Below, in pieces: positions 9,117 to 17,457 of a stretch of DNA of 53,704 bases (position 1 is its first letter; every line of letters starts with the position of its first letter). The DNA is from Hoylesella shahii DSM 15611 = JCM 12083 (GTDB lineage Bacteria > Bacteroidota > Bacteroidia > Bacteroidales > Bacteroidaceae): contig NZ_BAIZ01000024.1 of assembly GCF_000613445.1 (NCBI RefSeq), forward strand, positions 1 through 53,704. Reading direction: 5' to 3'. The translations under genes were made by a program, and so were the position numbers. The notes beneath the pieces are model-generated. The model was not told where the DNA came from. It ran no database searches and saw only the letters and a list, made by a program, of their open reading frames with translations.

Positions 9117-10135
9117 TTAGAACCAAAGAGATGAATGTTGCGCAGCTTAGGATTTTTTATATCGAGGATGAGTATTTCGGCAATAAGCAGAATGATAACG
9201 ATGATGCACACGGCTTGGAATTGTTCGCCATATTCGCTATATATCACGGCTTGTGTGTCTGCTCGTTGCAGTTTAGCCAATTCGTCGTTTAGTTTTTCTT
9301 GTGCGTCGTTGGTGTTATCTACGTGGATATAAGTTCCTTTTCCGGCTTGTGCAATCTCCTTACACATGGTTTCGTTAAGTGCTGTTAGCACAGTTTGTCC
9401 GTTGCGGTCGGTGAGATAGCCTCCCTCTTGTAGTGGAATGGGCGCCCCTTTGGTGCTACCAATGCCCAGAATAAACACGCGCACGCCTTTGTCGTTGGCA
9501 GCTTTAGCCGCTTCGAGTGCGCCCCCTTCGTGGTCTTCGCCATCTGTTATCACGATAACCGCTTTGCCAATGTCTTTTTGTTGGCTAAAACTTCTCATCG
9601 AAAGATTGATTGCTTTGGCGATGTCTGTGCCTTGCGTGGCCACCAGAGAGGGGTCTATGTTTTGCAAAAACATTTTGGCCGACACGTAATCTGTGGTAAT
9701 GGGCAACTGCACAAAGGCATCTCCTGCAAACACTACGAGTCCAATGCGGTCGTGTGTAAAGTGGTCAACGAGGTTTTCGATAAGCAATTTGCTTTTCTCT
9801 AGTCGTGAAGGCACAACGTCTTGAGCCATCATCGAGTTGCTCACGTCGATGGCAATAACGGCTTCAATACCGTTTCTTTTCTCGTGGGTTATTTTCGTTC
9901 CCATCTGTGGACGAGCCAACATCACCACCAAAAGGGCAAAGGCGAAAACGGCTAAGCCTAGTTTAACCCATGGCCGATAGGCAGAAACATCGGGCATGAG
10001 GTCTTTAAGCAGTTCTGGGTCGCCAAAAGCTTTCAGTTGTTTCTTTCGTTTGCGATGGCCTAAGAGGGCTACTAATACCAATACTGGCACTAGTAACAGC
10101 AGCCATAGATATATAGGGTCTTCGAATCTAAACAT
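9117..10135 (-). CDS. batB: BatB: von Willebrand factor A membrane protein (apparently fused to BatC)
   Basis: About 338 residues. Two N-terminal hydrophobic segments (IYLWLLLLVPVLVLVALL and LGLAVFAFALLVVMLARP) precede a VWA domain with an intact MIDAS motif, DVSNSMM, and the later TDGEDHEGG. A C-terminal membrane helix (VCIIVIILLIAEILIL) follows. The MIDAS suggests metal-dependent partner binding. The likely native stop is the TAA at 9117-9119, reached by adding one base near 9123-9127. That gives an LFWF-type ending and leaves a 7-base gap before BatC. Confidence 0.85.
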
Positions 10136-10346
10136 TTCTTTTTCCAGTTAAAATGGGGTTGTATTTTGAGGAGTTTAGGTAACTAGGCATTCTATGAACA
10201 CTAGGGAAATCAGGGCTCACTAGGGACACTAAAACAACTAGAACCATGCGCAGCTTTGTGGCGTTGCCCATATCTCTCACTCTTTCACCTTTAAACAGCA
10301 AGGCATATTACTCCTCTCTCCCTTGGAGAGGGGGGTGAGGCCTCTT
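10136..10346. other. Intergenic gap in the bat operon with a small inverted repeat
   Basis: Between batA and batB lie about 210 bases without a gene. Near 10311-10340 there is an imperfect inverted repeat built from CTCTCTCCC and GGAGAGGGGGG. A similar CCCTCGC/GCGAGGG hairpin occurs inside the ThiD-AraC gene at about 35766-35788. I see no promoter box I would defend here. Confidence 0.4.
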
Positions 10347-11345
10347 TTAAGGTATTCTTCTTAGCACAGTGGTGCGCAGCAGAATTTCAGCGAGCAGCGT
10401 AAGGATGGCCAAGATGGCGAAAGGCTGGTAGGCCTCGTAGAGTTTAGAGAACTTCTTAACGCTCATTTTCGATTTCTCCAGCTTGTCGATATCCTTATAA
10501 ATCTGCTTCAATTCTTGGTTATTTGTTGCGCGATAGAAATTACCGTCGGTTGTGGCGGCTATGTCTTTAAGCACTTTGGTGTCTATTTCTACGGGCATAT
10601 TAACATATTGCACGCCACCAGCCACAGGCATAGGATAGCGAGCCACCTTGTTAGTGCCCACGCCGATGGTGTAAACACGTATGCCTAAACTTTTAGCGAT
10701 GTTGGCACTAGTCATCGGAGAGAGGTCGCCCATGTTGTTCGAACCATCAGTAAGCAGAATTACCACTTTGCTTTTGGCCTTGCTATCTTTAAGACGCGAA
10801 ACGGCGTTAGCCAGTCCCATGCCAATAGCAGTACCGTCTTGAATCAGTCCTCTAGCAGCAATGTCGGTTCTAACGCTTTGCAACATGTTGAGTAGCGATG
10901 TGTGGTCGGTGGTCATTGGGCATTGCGTAAAGGCTTCACCTGCAAAGATTGTCAGACCGATATTGTCGTTTGGTCTGTCTGCAATAAACTCAGCGGCTAC
11001 TTCTTTAGCGGCCTCCATACGATTAGGTGTGAGGTCTTCGGCCAGCATCGACGTCGAAACGTCCATGGCTAGCATGATATCGATGCCCTCCACTTGCTTG
11101 TTACCCCACGAAGTATGCGTTTGTGGTCTGGCCAAGATGATAACGGCCAGCGCAAAAGTGGCACACCTCAGCAGCACAGGCAAGTTCATCAGTCGCATTC
11201 GCCAGCTTTTGGGAGCGTAGCGATAGGCCTTTGTGTCGCTCATGCGCAAGGTGGGTTCGCCCCTTTTTTTATAAATGAAGTACCAAAACAAGTATGGTAC
11301 AAGGAGCGCAAGCAGAAAGAAATATTCTTTGTTAGCAAATTCCAT
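10347..11345 (-). CDS. batA: BatA: von Willebrand factor A membrane protein
   Basis: A paralogue of BatB with 332 residues. It has an N-terminal membrane segment (YFFLLALLVPYLFWYFIY), a second one (VLLRCATFALAVIILARP), a VWA domain with MIDAS DVSTSML and LTDGSNNMG, and a C-terminal helix (PFAILAILTLLAEILLRTTV). BatA and BatB normally act together in the aerotolerance cluster. It follows the gene at 11370-12448 by about 25 bases on the same strand. No sequence anomaly seen. Confidence 0.92.
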   Translation of the reverse strand: MEFANKEYFFLLALLVPYLFWYFIYKKRGEPTLRMSDTKAYRYAPKSWRMRLMNLPVLLRCATFALAVIILARPQTHTSWGNKQVEGIDIMLAMDVSTSMLAEDLTPNRMEAAKEVAAEFIADRPNDNIGLTIFAGEAFTQCPMTTDHTSLLNMLQSVRTDIAARGLIQDGTAIGMGLANAVSRLKDSKAKSKVVILLTDGSNNMGDLSPMTSANIAKSLGIRVYTIGVGTNKVARYPMPVAGGVQYVNMPVEIDTKVLKDIAATTDGNFYRATNNQELKQIYKDIDKLEKSKMSVKKFSKLYEAYQPFAILAILTLLAEILLRTTVLRRIP

Positions 11346-11369
11346 AATGGTATTTATCCTTGAGGTTTG

Positions 11370-12448
11370 TTAACCCAGCACATCGTAGAGGCTGTAAGCG
11401 ATGTACACCGCTATGGCCACCACGCAAACGCCGATGGTCCAAATAACAGTTTTGAGTGCCAGTCGTGTTTGTTTTGTACGTTTATCGGCTCGGTAAGCTC
11501 GGGTACGATACGTTCTGTGTCGGGTTGGTTTTCAATCTTGGTTTTGTCGATAAACTCAATAGCGTTAACCAAGTTGAGGTCGTTCTCGTTAATCAGCGTG
11601 GCATATTTGGCAAATTTCACCAAGTCGGCTGTTTGGAAAATCTCTTTTAGTTCGTTCATCATTTCCTGATTGCCATTAGCGTTTAGGTGTTCGATGATTT
11701 CCGAACTGGTCATCTCCATGGCATTAAAGCCAAAGCGTTCGTTGATATACTGCCTTAGTGCGTCGGTGAGTTGTGTGTAATACTCCTTTTGATTTTCCGA
11801 TGCGGTCATTCTCTCGGCTTTTATGCGTTCGATGGCCGTCATAGCCTTTTGGTGAGGCAGTATTTTCTTTACTATACGTATGCGTGTGATAACGGGTTTG
11901 TTTTGTTTAAGCCTCACGAAGAGGTAAACGCCCAATGCAGCAAGCAGCAGCATCAGCACGCTTAAGTAGAATATTGACGCCCATGGTTCGTCGGCCCACG
12001 AGAAAGGATTGTTCTGAACGTCTTTCGGTGGGAAGAACTGATTGGGGTGAAGCGTGTCTACGTCCATCGTAACCACTTTTAGTGCCAACACGTTAGCTTC
12101 GTATTCTTTGTTGTTCACCTTTACTTTCAGTCCTGGTAGCGAGTATAGTTTCTCGTCGAACGAGGTGAGCGTGTAGCTTTTCGTGGTTTTTTGCAGTCCA
12201 TTGTCTAACTCGGTAGTTTCCTCTTCTGAGGTTTGTAGCACCTCAATACCAGGCACCATGTGTTCCGAGGGTTTAAAGTTGGGGAACACCACCGCTTGCC
12301 CTTTGGGTGCCGTTACAATCAGGTGTAGGTTCGTTTGCTGTCCGATAAAGATGGCGAACGAGTCTATTTTCTGTTCCACAGTTACCTGAGCGTTGGCGAC
12401 AAGAGCCAATAGCGCGACGATGAGCAGCGTTACTTGTCGTTTAATCAT
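11370..12448 (-). CDS. Membrane protein of the aerotolerance operon (frame broken near 11486-11489)
   Basis: A signal peptide (ending LVALLALVANAQ) is followed by a beta-rich periplasmic domain, a membrane helix (IFYLSVLMLLLAALGVYLFV) and a cytoplasmic helical region. Proteins of this layout sit between the DUF58 and batA genes in Bacteroidales. The direct frame ends at 11411 with an unlikely tail. Adding one base at the CC of GAGCCGATAAA (plus 11487-11488) yields DKRTKQTRLALKTVIW followed by a proper membrane helix (GVCVVAIAVYIAYSLYD) and a stop at 11370-11372, giving about 359 residues. Its ATG overlaps the stop of the DUF58 gene (ATGA). The function is unknown beyond its membership of the operon. 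Confidence 0.8.
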
Positions 12449-13322
12449 CTGTTTTGTCCTCTTTGCATGAATAAAAGCATCAGTGCTTTAACATAGTCTT
12501 CGTTGGTGGCCACCGACACCCAGTCTACGTTGCTTTGTGCGAACGTGGTCCGAAGTGTGTTCATTCTTTCCGTCCAATATTCGTTGTGTGCCCGTCTAAG
12601 TTTAGCACTGGCAGTGTCGATAAACATTTCGTGACCTGTTTCGGCGTCCATCACCTTCATCAATCCCACGTTGGGTAGCGTCTTTGCACGTTGGTCGTAC
12701 ACCTGAATAGCCACTACATCGTGTTTAGAATTGGCAATTTGCAGTTCTTTTTGAAAACTGTTATCGGCGTAAAAGTCGCTCACCACGAATGCGATGCACC
12801 TGCGTTTCATTACCCTAGTGAGATATTCGATGGCCGCGGCAACGTTCGTTCGTTTGCTTTCGGGTTTAAAGTCGAGCATCTCGTGAATGATGTACAGGAT
12901 GTGTTTACGTCCCTTTTTGGGTGGGATGTATTTCTCAATGCGGTCGGAAAAGAAGATAACGCCAATTTTATCGTTGTTTTGTATGGCGCTAAAAGCAAGA
13001 TGGCGGCCATCTCGGTGGCCATTTCTCGTTTGGTGCGTTGCGCTGTTCCAAAGTCGAGCGAGCCACTCACGTCGATGAGAAGCATCACGGTGAGTTCGCG
13101 TTCTTCTTCGAACACCTTAACGAAAGGTCGGCGAAAGCGAGCCGTTACGTTCCAGTCGATGTCGCGCACGTCGTCGCCAAACTGGTATTCTCGCACCTCC
13201 GAGAAAGCCATACCCCTGCCTTTGAAGGCCGAGTGGTATTGTCCCGCGAAGATGTTGCTACTAAGTCCGCGGGTTTTTATTTCAATTTTCCGTACCTGTT
13301 TAAACAGTTCGAGCGCATCCAT
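12445..13322 (-). CDS. DUF58 protein of the aerotolerance operon (frame broken near 12991-12994)
   Basis: DUF58 proteins carry a VWA-like fold and pair with MoxR ATPases. The N-terminal half shows the family signature SAFKGRGMAFSEVREYQFGD, then DDVRDIDWNVTARF and LLIDVSGS. After ...MAAILL the frame turns into junk and stops. In the next frame the protein continues with FSAIQNNDKIGVIFFSD and RIEKYIPPKKGRKHILYI, joining the ORF that begins MLDFKPESKRTN. One added base in the A-run at plus 12991-12994 restores a 292-residue protein. It starts 2 bases after moxR. Confidence 0.85.
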
Positions 13323-13323
13323 C

Positions 13324-14319
13324 TTAAGGCACCTCCACCTTATTGATAATTTTGCTTACGATTTCTTCGCTTGTTACGTTGCTTGCTTCGGCCTCGTAGG
13401 ATAGTCCGATGCGGTGTATCATCACATCATGCACCACAGCGCGCACGTCTTCTGGCACCACATAACCGCGATGTTTGATGAAAGCATAAGCCCTTGCAGC
13501 TTTGGCAAGATTGATACTAGCACGAGGCGAACCGCCGTAGTTGATGAGTGGCTTCAGTTCGGCTAGCTGATAGCGTTCGGGATAGCGCGATGCAAACACG
13601 ATGTCGGCGATGTATTGTTCGATTTTTTCGTCGATATACACCTGGTTAACCACGTCGCGCGCCTTCAGAATGTCGTTGGCTGTGGTAACGGGCATCACCT
13701 TGGGCAGTCCGCCGTGAATGTTTTCGCGTATGATGAACTTTTCTTCTTCCAGTGTGGGGTAGTCAATAATCACCTTCAGCATAAAGCGGTCTACTTGTGC
13801 TTCGGGCAGTTGGTAAGTACCTTCTTGCTCAATGGGGTTTTGCGTTGCCATCACAAGGAAGGGTTTTGGCAAGGGGAAAGTTTTTTCGCCAATAGTTACC
13901 TGATGCTCTTGCATGGCTTCGAGCAGTGCACTTTGCACCTTTGCGGGGGCACGGTTAATTTCATCGGCCAGTACAAAGTTGGCAAATACAGGACCTTTTT
14001 TCACTTGGAAGTTTTCTTCTTTTTGCGAATACACGAGCGTACCGATAACATCGGCTGGCAAAAGGTCGGGAGTGAACTGTATACGACTATAATCGGCGTC
14101 AACAAGTTGAGCTAATGTTTTAATTGCGAGTGTCTTTGCTAGTCCAGGAACACCTTCCAAGAGAATGTGTCCATCGCTAAGCAAGGAGATGAGCAACGAT
14201 TCGATGAGGTGTTTTTGCCCCACGATAACGCGGTTCATGCCTGTTGTCAGGTTGGTTATAAATGCGCTTTGTTGCTCGATAAGTTGGTTTAATTCACGGA
14301 TGTCTAAAGATTCTGCCAT
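13324..14319 (-). CDS. MoxR-family AAA+ ATPase
   Basis: First gene of the aerotolerance operon, 331 residues. It has Walker A GVPGLAKT, Walker B VLADEINRAP, sensor MATQNPIEQEG and the LPEAQVDRF segment, all as in MoxR ATPases. These are thought to be chaperones that help assemble metal- or VWA-containing complexes, here presumably with the DUF58 and BatA/B partners. Complete and undamaged. A Bacteroidota -7 box lies just upstream. Confidence 0.95.
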   Translation of the reverse strand: MAESLDIRELNQLIEQQSAFITNLTTGMNRVIVGQKHLIESLLISLLSDGHILLEGVPGLAKTLAIKTLAQLVDADYSRIQFTPDLLPADVIGTLVYSQKEENFQVKKGPVFANFVLADEINRAPAKVQSALLEAMQEHQVTIGEKTFPLPKPFLVMATQNPIEQEGTYQLPEAQVDRFMLKVIIDYPTLEEEKFIIRENIHGGLPKVMPVTTANDILKARDVVNQVYIDEKIEQYIADIVFASRYPERYQLAELKPLINYGGSPRASINLAKAARAYAFIKHRGYVVPEDVRAVVHDVMIHRIGLSYEAEASNVTSEEIVSKIINKVEVP

Positions 14320-14351
14320 AATGTATTACTTTTCTAAGTATTAATTTATGG

Positions 14352-14359
14352 CAAAAGTA
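14352..14359 (-). promoter_or_regulatory. -7 promoter box for the moxR-bat operon
   Basis: On the minus strand this reads TACTTTTG, matching the Bacteroidota consensus TAnnTTTG. It lies about 33 bases before the moxR ATG, a sensible distance for the promoter of the whole operon. Inferred from the motif only. Confidence 0.6.
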
Positions 14360-15404
14360 CAACTTTAATAACATATTTCATCATGTTCGCCTCTAAATAT
14401 TATTAAATAACGCGTGCTTTTTGCATAAGTCAAGCGTAGGTAGGGGTATTTCTGTTGTTTTTTACAAAAAATACTTGCTGTTGGAAACTCTATGAAGAAG
14501 CCTGATTTAAGGGGGTGTTATGGTTTTGCGCATTAAATCGAAGGAGGAGTGTTTTTGTAAAATATTACGTGTAAATTTTAACATTATGAGTGGCTTGTTA
14601 TTCACCAAATGCCCACTCGTGTTCAAATATTCGATTCTCGTGGGCGTTGTTTTTGCGTAAAAGGGGGATGCTTGAAAAGCGAAGTTTAGGTAGTTAGATG
14701 GTGTATTTAAATGCAGTTTTAGCGTAAAAGTTCGCTATTTGGTGCTAAAAGTGCTGCTATTTGGTGCAAAATGCATTGCTATCTCGTGCAAAACGCATTG
14801 CTATCTCGTGCAAAACGCATTGCTATTTGCTGCAAAACGCAAGGTTAAATGTAGCAAAACACTGTTCTAAATGCAAGAAAATACATAGGTTGTTGGTGCA
14901 TGATACATTTTTATTCTATTAAGAACGTTGTGCAAAGGCTAGGAAATGGAGCAAAAAATGAGTAAAAAGTAGGCTATTTTGGTGCAAATAGCTGTTTTTT
15001 GAGATAGTAAATTTTGTTAGATCTACTTCAAATAGAAAGGCGATTTTATGCTAAATGCTATGTGTTTTCTTGAAAGTGGACAATGTGTTGAGCTTTGTAG
15101 GTGGAATTTTAGCACTAAATTCCAGTAAAAACGATTAATTATTCTCTAGAATGGTGTGAAATTTAAGATCTGTTTTGTAAATAAATGCGTATGTTTTTAA
15201 GATTTCTAGGCTTAGAGCTTTTGAACCTTAGCGTGGGTGAAGTTTTAAGTTGATGAAGCTTTGTGCTTTTAGGGTTTTAAGCTTTGAATTGGTGGGTTTT
15301 GGGATTAGCGTGTTTATGAGTTTGTTAGTTGTTGTGTATTTCTTTTGGTGTTTCGGTTGAAAAATGGTAGCTTTGCGGTTGAAACATCGCTAAAAATAGA
15401 AACA
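14360..15404. other. Non-coding island with composite repeat copy A
   Basis: More than 1 kb without a credible gene. It holds a 38-bp head motif at 14556-14593 (begins TGTAAAATATT, ends GAGTGG), which can pair with CCACTC about 20 bases on. Then come a 22-bp-period array at 14729-14882, a TAGGTGGAA motif near 15100 and the 12-mer TTCTCTAGAATG at 15142-15153. Related sequences occur at 36.8-37.4 kb and 52.5-52.9 kb. The last 250 bases before the amidase gene are G/T-rich and show nothing I can name. Confidence 0.75.
14729..14882 (+). repeat. 22-bp-period GCAAAAC array, copy A
   Basis: Seven units of exactly 22 bases. Central units end in GCAAAAC (14788-14794, 14810-14816, 14832-14838, 14854-14860), and the first two and last are degenerate. 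Typical unit: GCATTGCTATCTCGTGCAAAAC minus its ends. The 22-bp step places each core on the same face of the helix. Confidence 0.85.
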
Positions 15405-16163
15405 ATGGAGATAGCATTATTGCAAACCGACATCGCTTGGGGTGACAAAAAGGTGAACCTTGAGCAAGTGGAACAGTTGATGAACCAACATCTTGGGGCA
15501 CAACTTTATGTGTTGCCCGAAATGTTTGCCACAGGGTTTATGGTGGGCGAAGGTGTTGCTGTTGAACCTGTTGGTGGCGATGTGCATCGCTGGATGGTGC
15601 AAAAGGCCACACAAAAAGGATGTGCCATTGCTGGTAGCGTGGCGGTTGAAGAGAACGGAAGGCTATATAATCGCTTTTATTTCGTTACGCCCGACGGCGC
15701 CACCTGGCATTACGACAAGCGTCATCTTTTTACTTATGCTGGCGAAGACAAACGTTACACTAAGGGCGAAGACCGCGTTGTGGTGCGCTATGGTGGTTTG
15801 CGGTTTCTTTTGCAGGTGTGTTACGACCTGCGTTTCCCCGTGTTTAGTCGCAACCGTGGCGACTACGATGTGGCCATATATGTGGCCAACTGGCCCACGG
15901 CGCGCCTTTTTGCTTGGCAAACGTTGCTTAGGGCGCGCGCCATCGAGAACCAATGCTTTGTGTTGGGTGTTAACCGCGTGGGCAACGACCCTGCTAATGC
16001 TTACAGTGGAGGCACTGTTGCGCTTGACCCACAGGGCCAAACGCTGGCCGAATGTAGAGCAAACGAGGTGGATGTGGCACGCGCCACGCTCTCTCTTGAG
16101 GCGTTAGAGCAATTGCGGCGCTCATTTCCTGTGATGAGGGATGGGGATGTGTTTATCTTGTAA
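15405..16163 (+). CDS. Nitrilase-family amidohydrolase (omega-amidase type)
   Basis: Cytoplasmic C-N hydrolase of 252 residues. The catalytic triad is visible: Glu in VLPEMFATGF, Lys in HYDKRHLF and Cys in LQVCYDLRFPVF. The segment RAIENQCFVLGVNRVGNDP and the ending resemble YafV/omega-amidase proteins, which hydrolyse alpha-ketoglutaramate or ketosuccinamate formed by glutamine transaminases. The ATG at 15405 begins the conserved MEIALLQTDIAWGD. An upstream in-frame start at 15345 would add an unrelated stretch. It stands alone, with octamer repeats directly after its stop. Confidence 0.9.
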   Translation: MEIALLQTDIAWGDKKVNLEQVEQLMNQHLGAQLYVLPEMFATGFMVGEGVAVEPVGGDVHRWMVQKATQKGCAIAGSVAVEENGRLYNRFYFVTPDGATWHYDKRHLFTYAGEDKRYTKGEDRVVVRYGGLRFLLQVCYDLRFPVFSRNRGDYDVAIYVANWPTARLFAWQTLLRARAIENQCFVLGVNRVGNDPANAYSGGTVALDPQGQTLAECRANEVDVARATLSLEALEQLRRSFPVMRDGDVFIL

Positions 16164-16384
16164 AGGAGTAAGGAGTAAGGAGTAAGGAGTTAAGGAGTTA
16201 TGGAGTTAAGGAGTTATGGAGTTATGGAGTTAAGGTGTTATGGAGTTATGGAGTTAAGGAGTTAAGGAGTTAAGGTGTTATGGAGTTAAGGAGTTATGGA
16301 GTTATGGAGTTAAGGAGTTAAGGTGTTATGGAGTTATGGAGTTAAGGAGTTAAGGTGTTATGGAGTTAAAGAGTTAAGGAGTTA
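16164..16384. repeat. Octamer tandem array (GGAGTTAA / GGAGTTAT)
   Basis: More than 20 units of eight bases, GGAGTTAA or GGAGTTAT with GGTGTTAT variants, begin right after the amidase stop. The array is full of TAA triplets and codes for nothing. Variation between neighbouring units is mostly at the last base. Related arrays lie at 17101-17345 and, degenerate, at 1961-2046. Confidence 0.9.
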
Positions 16385-16424
16385 AACCAAATGCTTTGTT
16401 GCAAGGCGATAGCGTCTTGATAAA

Positions 16425-16515
16425 CTTGTCAACTTGTCAACTCGTCAACTTGTTATCTTGTCAACTTACAAACTTACAAACTTGTCAACTCGTTAACTTA
16501 TGACCTTGTCAACTA
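16425..16515. repeat. Octamer array of TTGTCAAC type
   Basis: Repeated TTGTCAAC, TCGTCAAC and TTACAAAC units run up to and into the stop of the metallophosphoesterase gene. A reverse-complement relative (GTTGACAAG, GTTTACAAG) occurs at about 31013-31103. Confidence 0.8.
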
Positions 16516-17100
16516 ACCACCCTTTGTTTTCGTTTCGAGTGTAAGTATTGCGGGGGTGTTGACTAGGTGGTATTGGTCGTCTAATACTGCGCCGTTGGAA
16601 AACACGGTATTGCCAAATACGTCTGTGCCATACGACTCGTGGGCGTGACCGAAGAGGTGGAACTTGGGCTTAACTTCCATTACGCGATTGCGGAGTGGCA
16701 GGTTACCCCAATGTGTTCCATTAGACTTGTCGCGTATCATCATGGGTGGTTCGTGGGTGATAAGCACGTCAACGGCGTTGGGTATAAGTATTTCGCAATG
16801 GTTGTAACCTAGTCCGAAGAACTTTACACCCTCTATTTCGCATGCCTTGTTTTGAAGAAAAAGCACGTTTGGGGGTAGGTCGTCTATGCCCTCGGCATCC
16901 CAAAGGCAGAGGTCGTGATTGCCTGTTACGAAGAGTTTGTGCGGATGGGGTAGGGCGATGTACCAGTTAAGGAAGTCCAACGCCTCTGCTTCCGTTCCCC
17001 TGTCAGTGAAGTCGCCGCAATGAATCAGTACGTCTGCCATTGGCATGTTTTGCAATAGGCCGTGACGATTGTGGGTGTCGGAGATTTGTAGGATGGTCAT
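16513..17100 (-). CDS. Calcineurin-like metallophosphoesterase
   Basis: A 195-residue protein with all the metal-binding motifs of the family in order: ISDTHNRHG, IHCGDFTDRG, VTGNHDLC, THEPP and FGHAHESYG. The short length and the HxHG-type ending match the small YfcE/MPPED-like phosphoesterases that act on phosphodiesters. The substrate cannot be named. It is bracketed by octamer arrays and seems to be a single-gene unit. Confidence 0.9.
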   Translation of the reverse strand: MTILQISDTHNRHGLLQNMPMADVLIHCGDFTDRGTEAEALDFLNWYIALPHPHKLFVTGNHDLCLWDAEGIDDLPPNVLFLQNKACEIEGVKFFGLGYNHCEILIPNAVDVLITHEPPMMIRDKSNGTHWGNLPLRNRVMEVKPKFHLFGHAHESYGTDVFGNTVFSNGAVLDDQYHLVNTPAILTLETKTKGG

Positions 17101-17455
17101 ATTATAAGGAGTTAAAGTAGTAATGGAGTAAGGAGTAAGTAGTAATGGAGTAAGGAGTAATGGAGTAAGTAGTAAGTAGTAAGGAATAAAGGAGTAAGGA
17201 GTTATGGAGTTAAGGAGTAAGTAGTAATGGAGTAAGTAGTAATGGAGTAAGTAGTAATGGAGTAAGTAGTAATGGAGTTAAGGAGTTAAAGTAGTAATGG
17301 AGTAAGGAGTAAGTAGTAATGGAGTAAGTAGTTAGTGAGTTGAAAAGAATGTTTGCTGATCTGCAGCTAGGCATTTGGCTTAACTCCTTAACTCCTTAAC
17401 CCCTTAACTCCTTAACTTTTTAACTTCTCAGGACAACGACCTAACTCCTCAAGCC
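17101..17455. repeat. Octamer/heptamer tandem array with an inverted arm
   Basis: Units GGAGTAA, GTAGTAAT and GGAGTTAA repeat from 17101 to about 17345. From 17377 to 17430 the complementary sense appears (CTTAACTCC repeated), so the two halves can pair into a long imperfect hairpin. It lies between the AAA ATPase and the metallophosphoesterase and encodes nothing. Confidence 0.85.
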
Positions 17456-17457
17456 AT

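Noticed and set aside
12691..13404. 237-codon plus-strand ORF
   Set aside because: Antisense to the DUF58 and moxR genes, with no family resemblance.
14729..14882. Possible CRISPR array
   Set aside because: The period is 22 bases with a 7-10 base core and no unique spacers of 30 or so bases. No cas genes are nearby.
16164..16384. Coding or CRISPR interpretation of the octamer array
   Set aside because: Every frame is rich in stops, the units are only 8 bases and there are no spacers.
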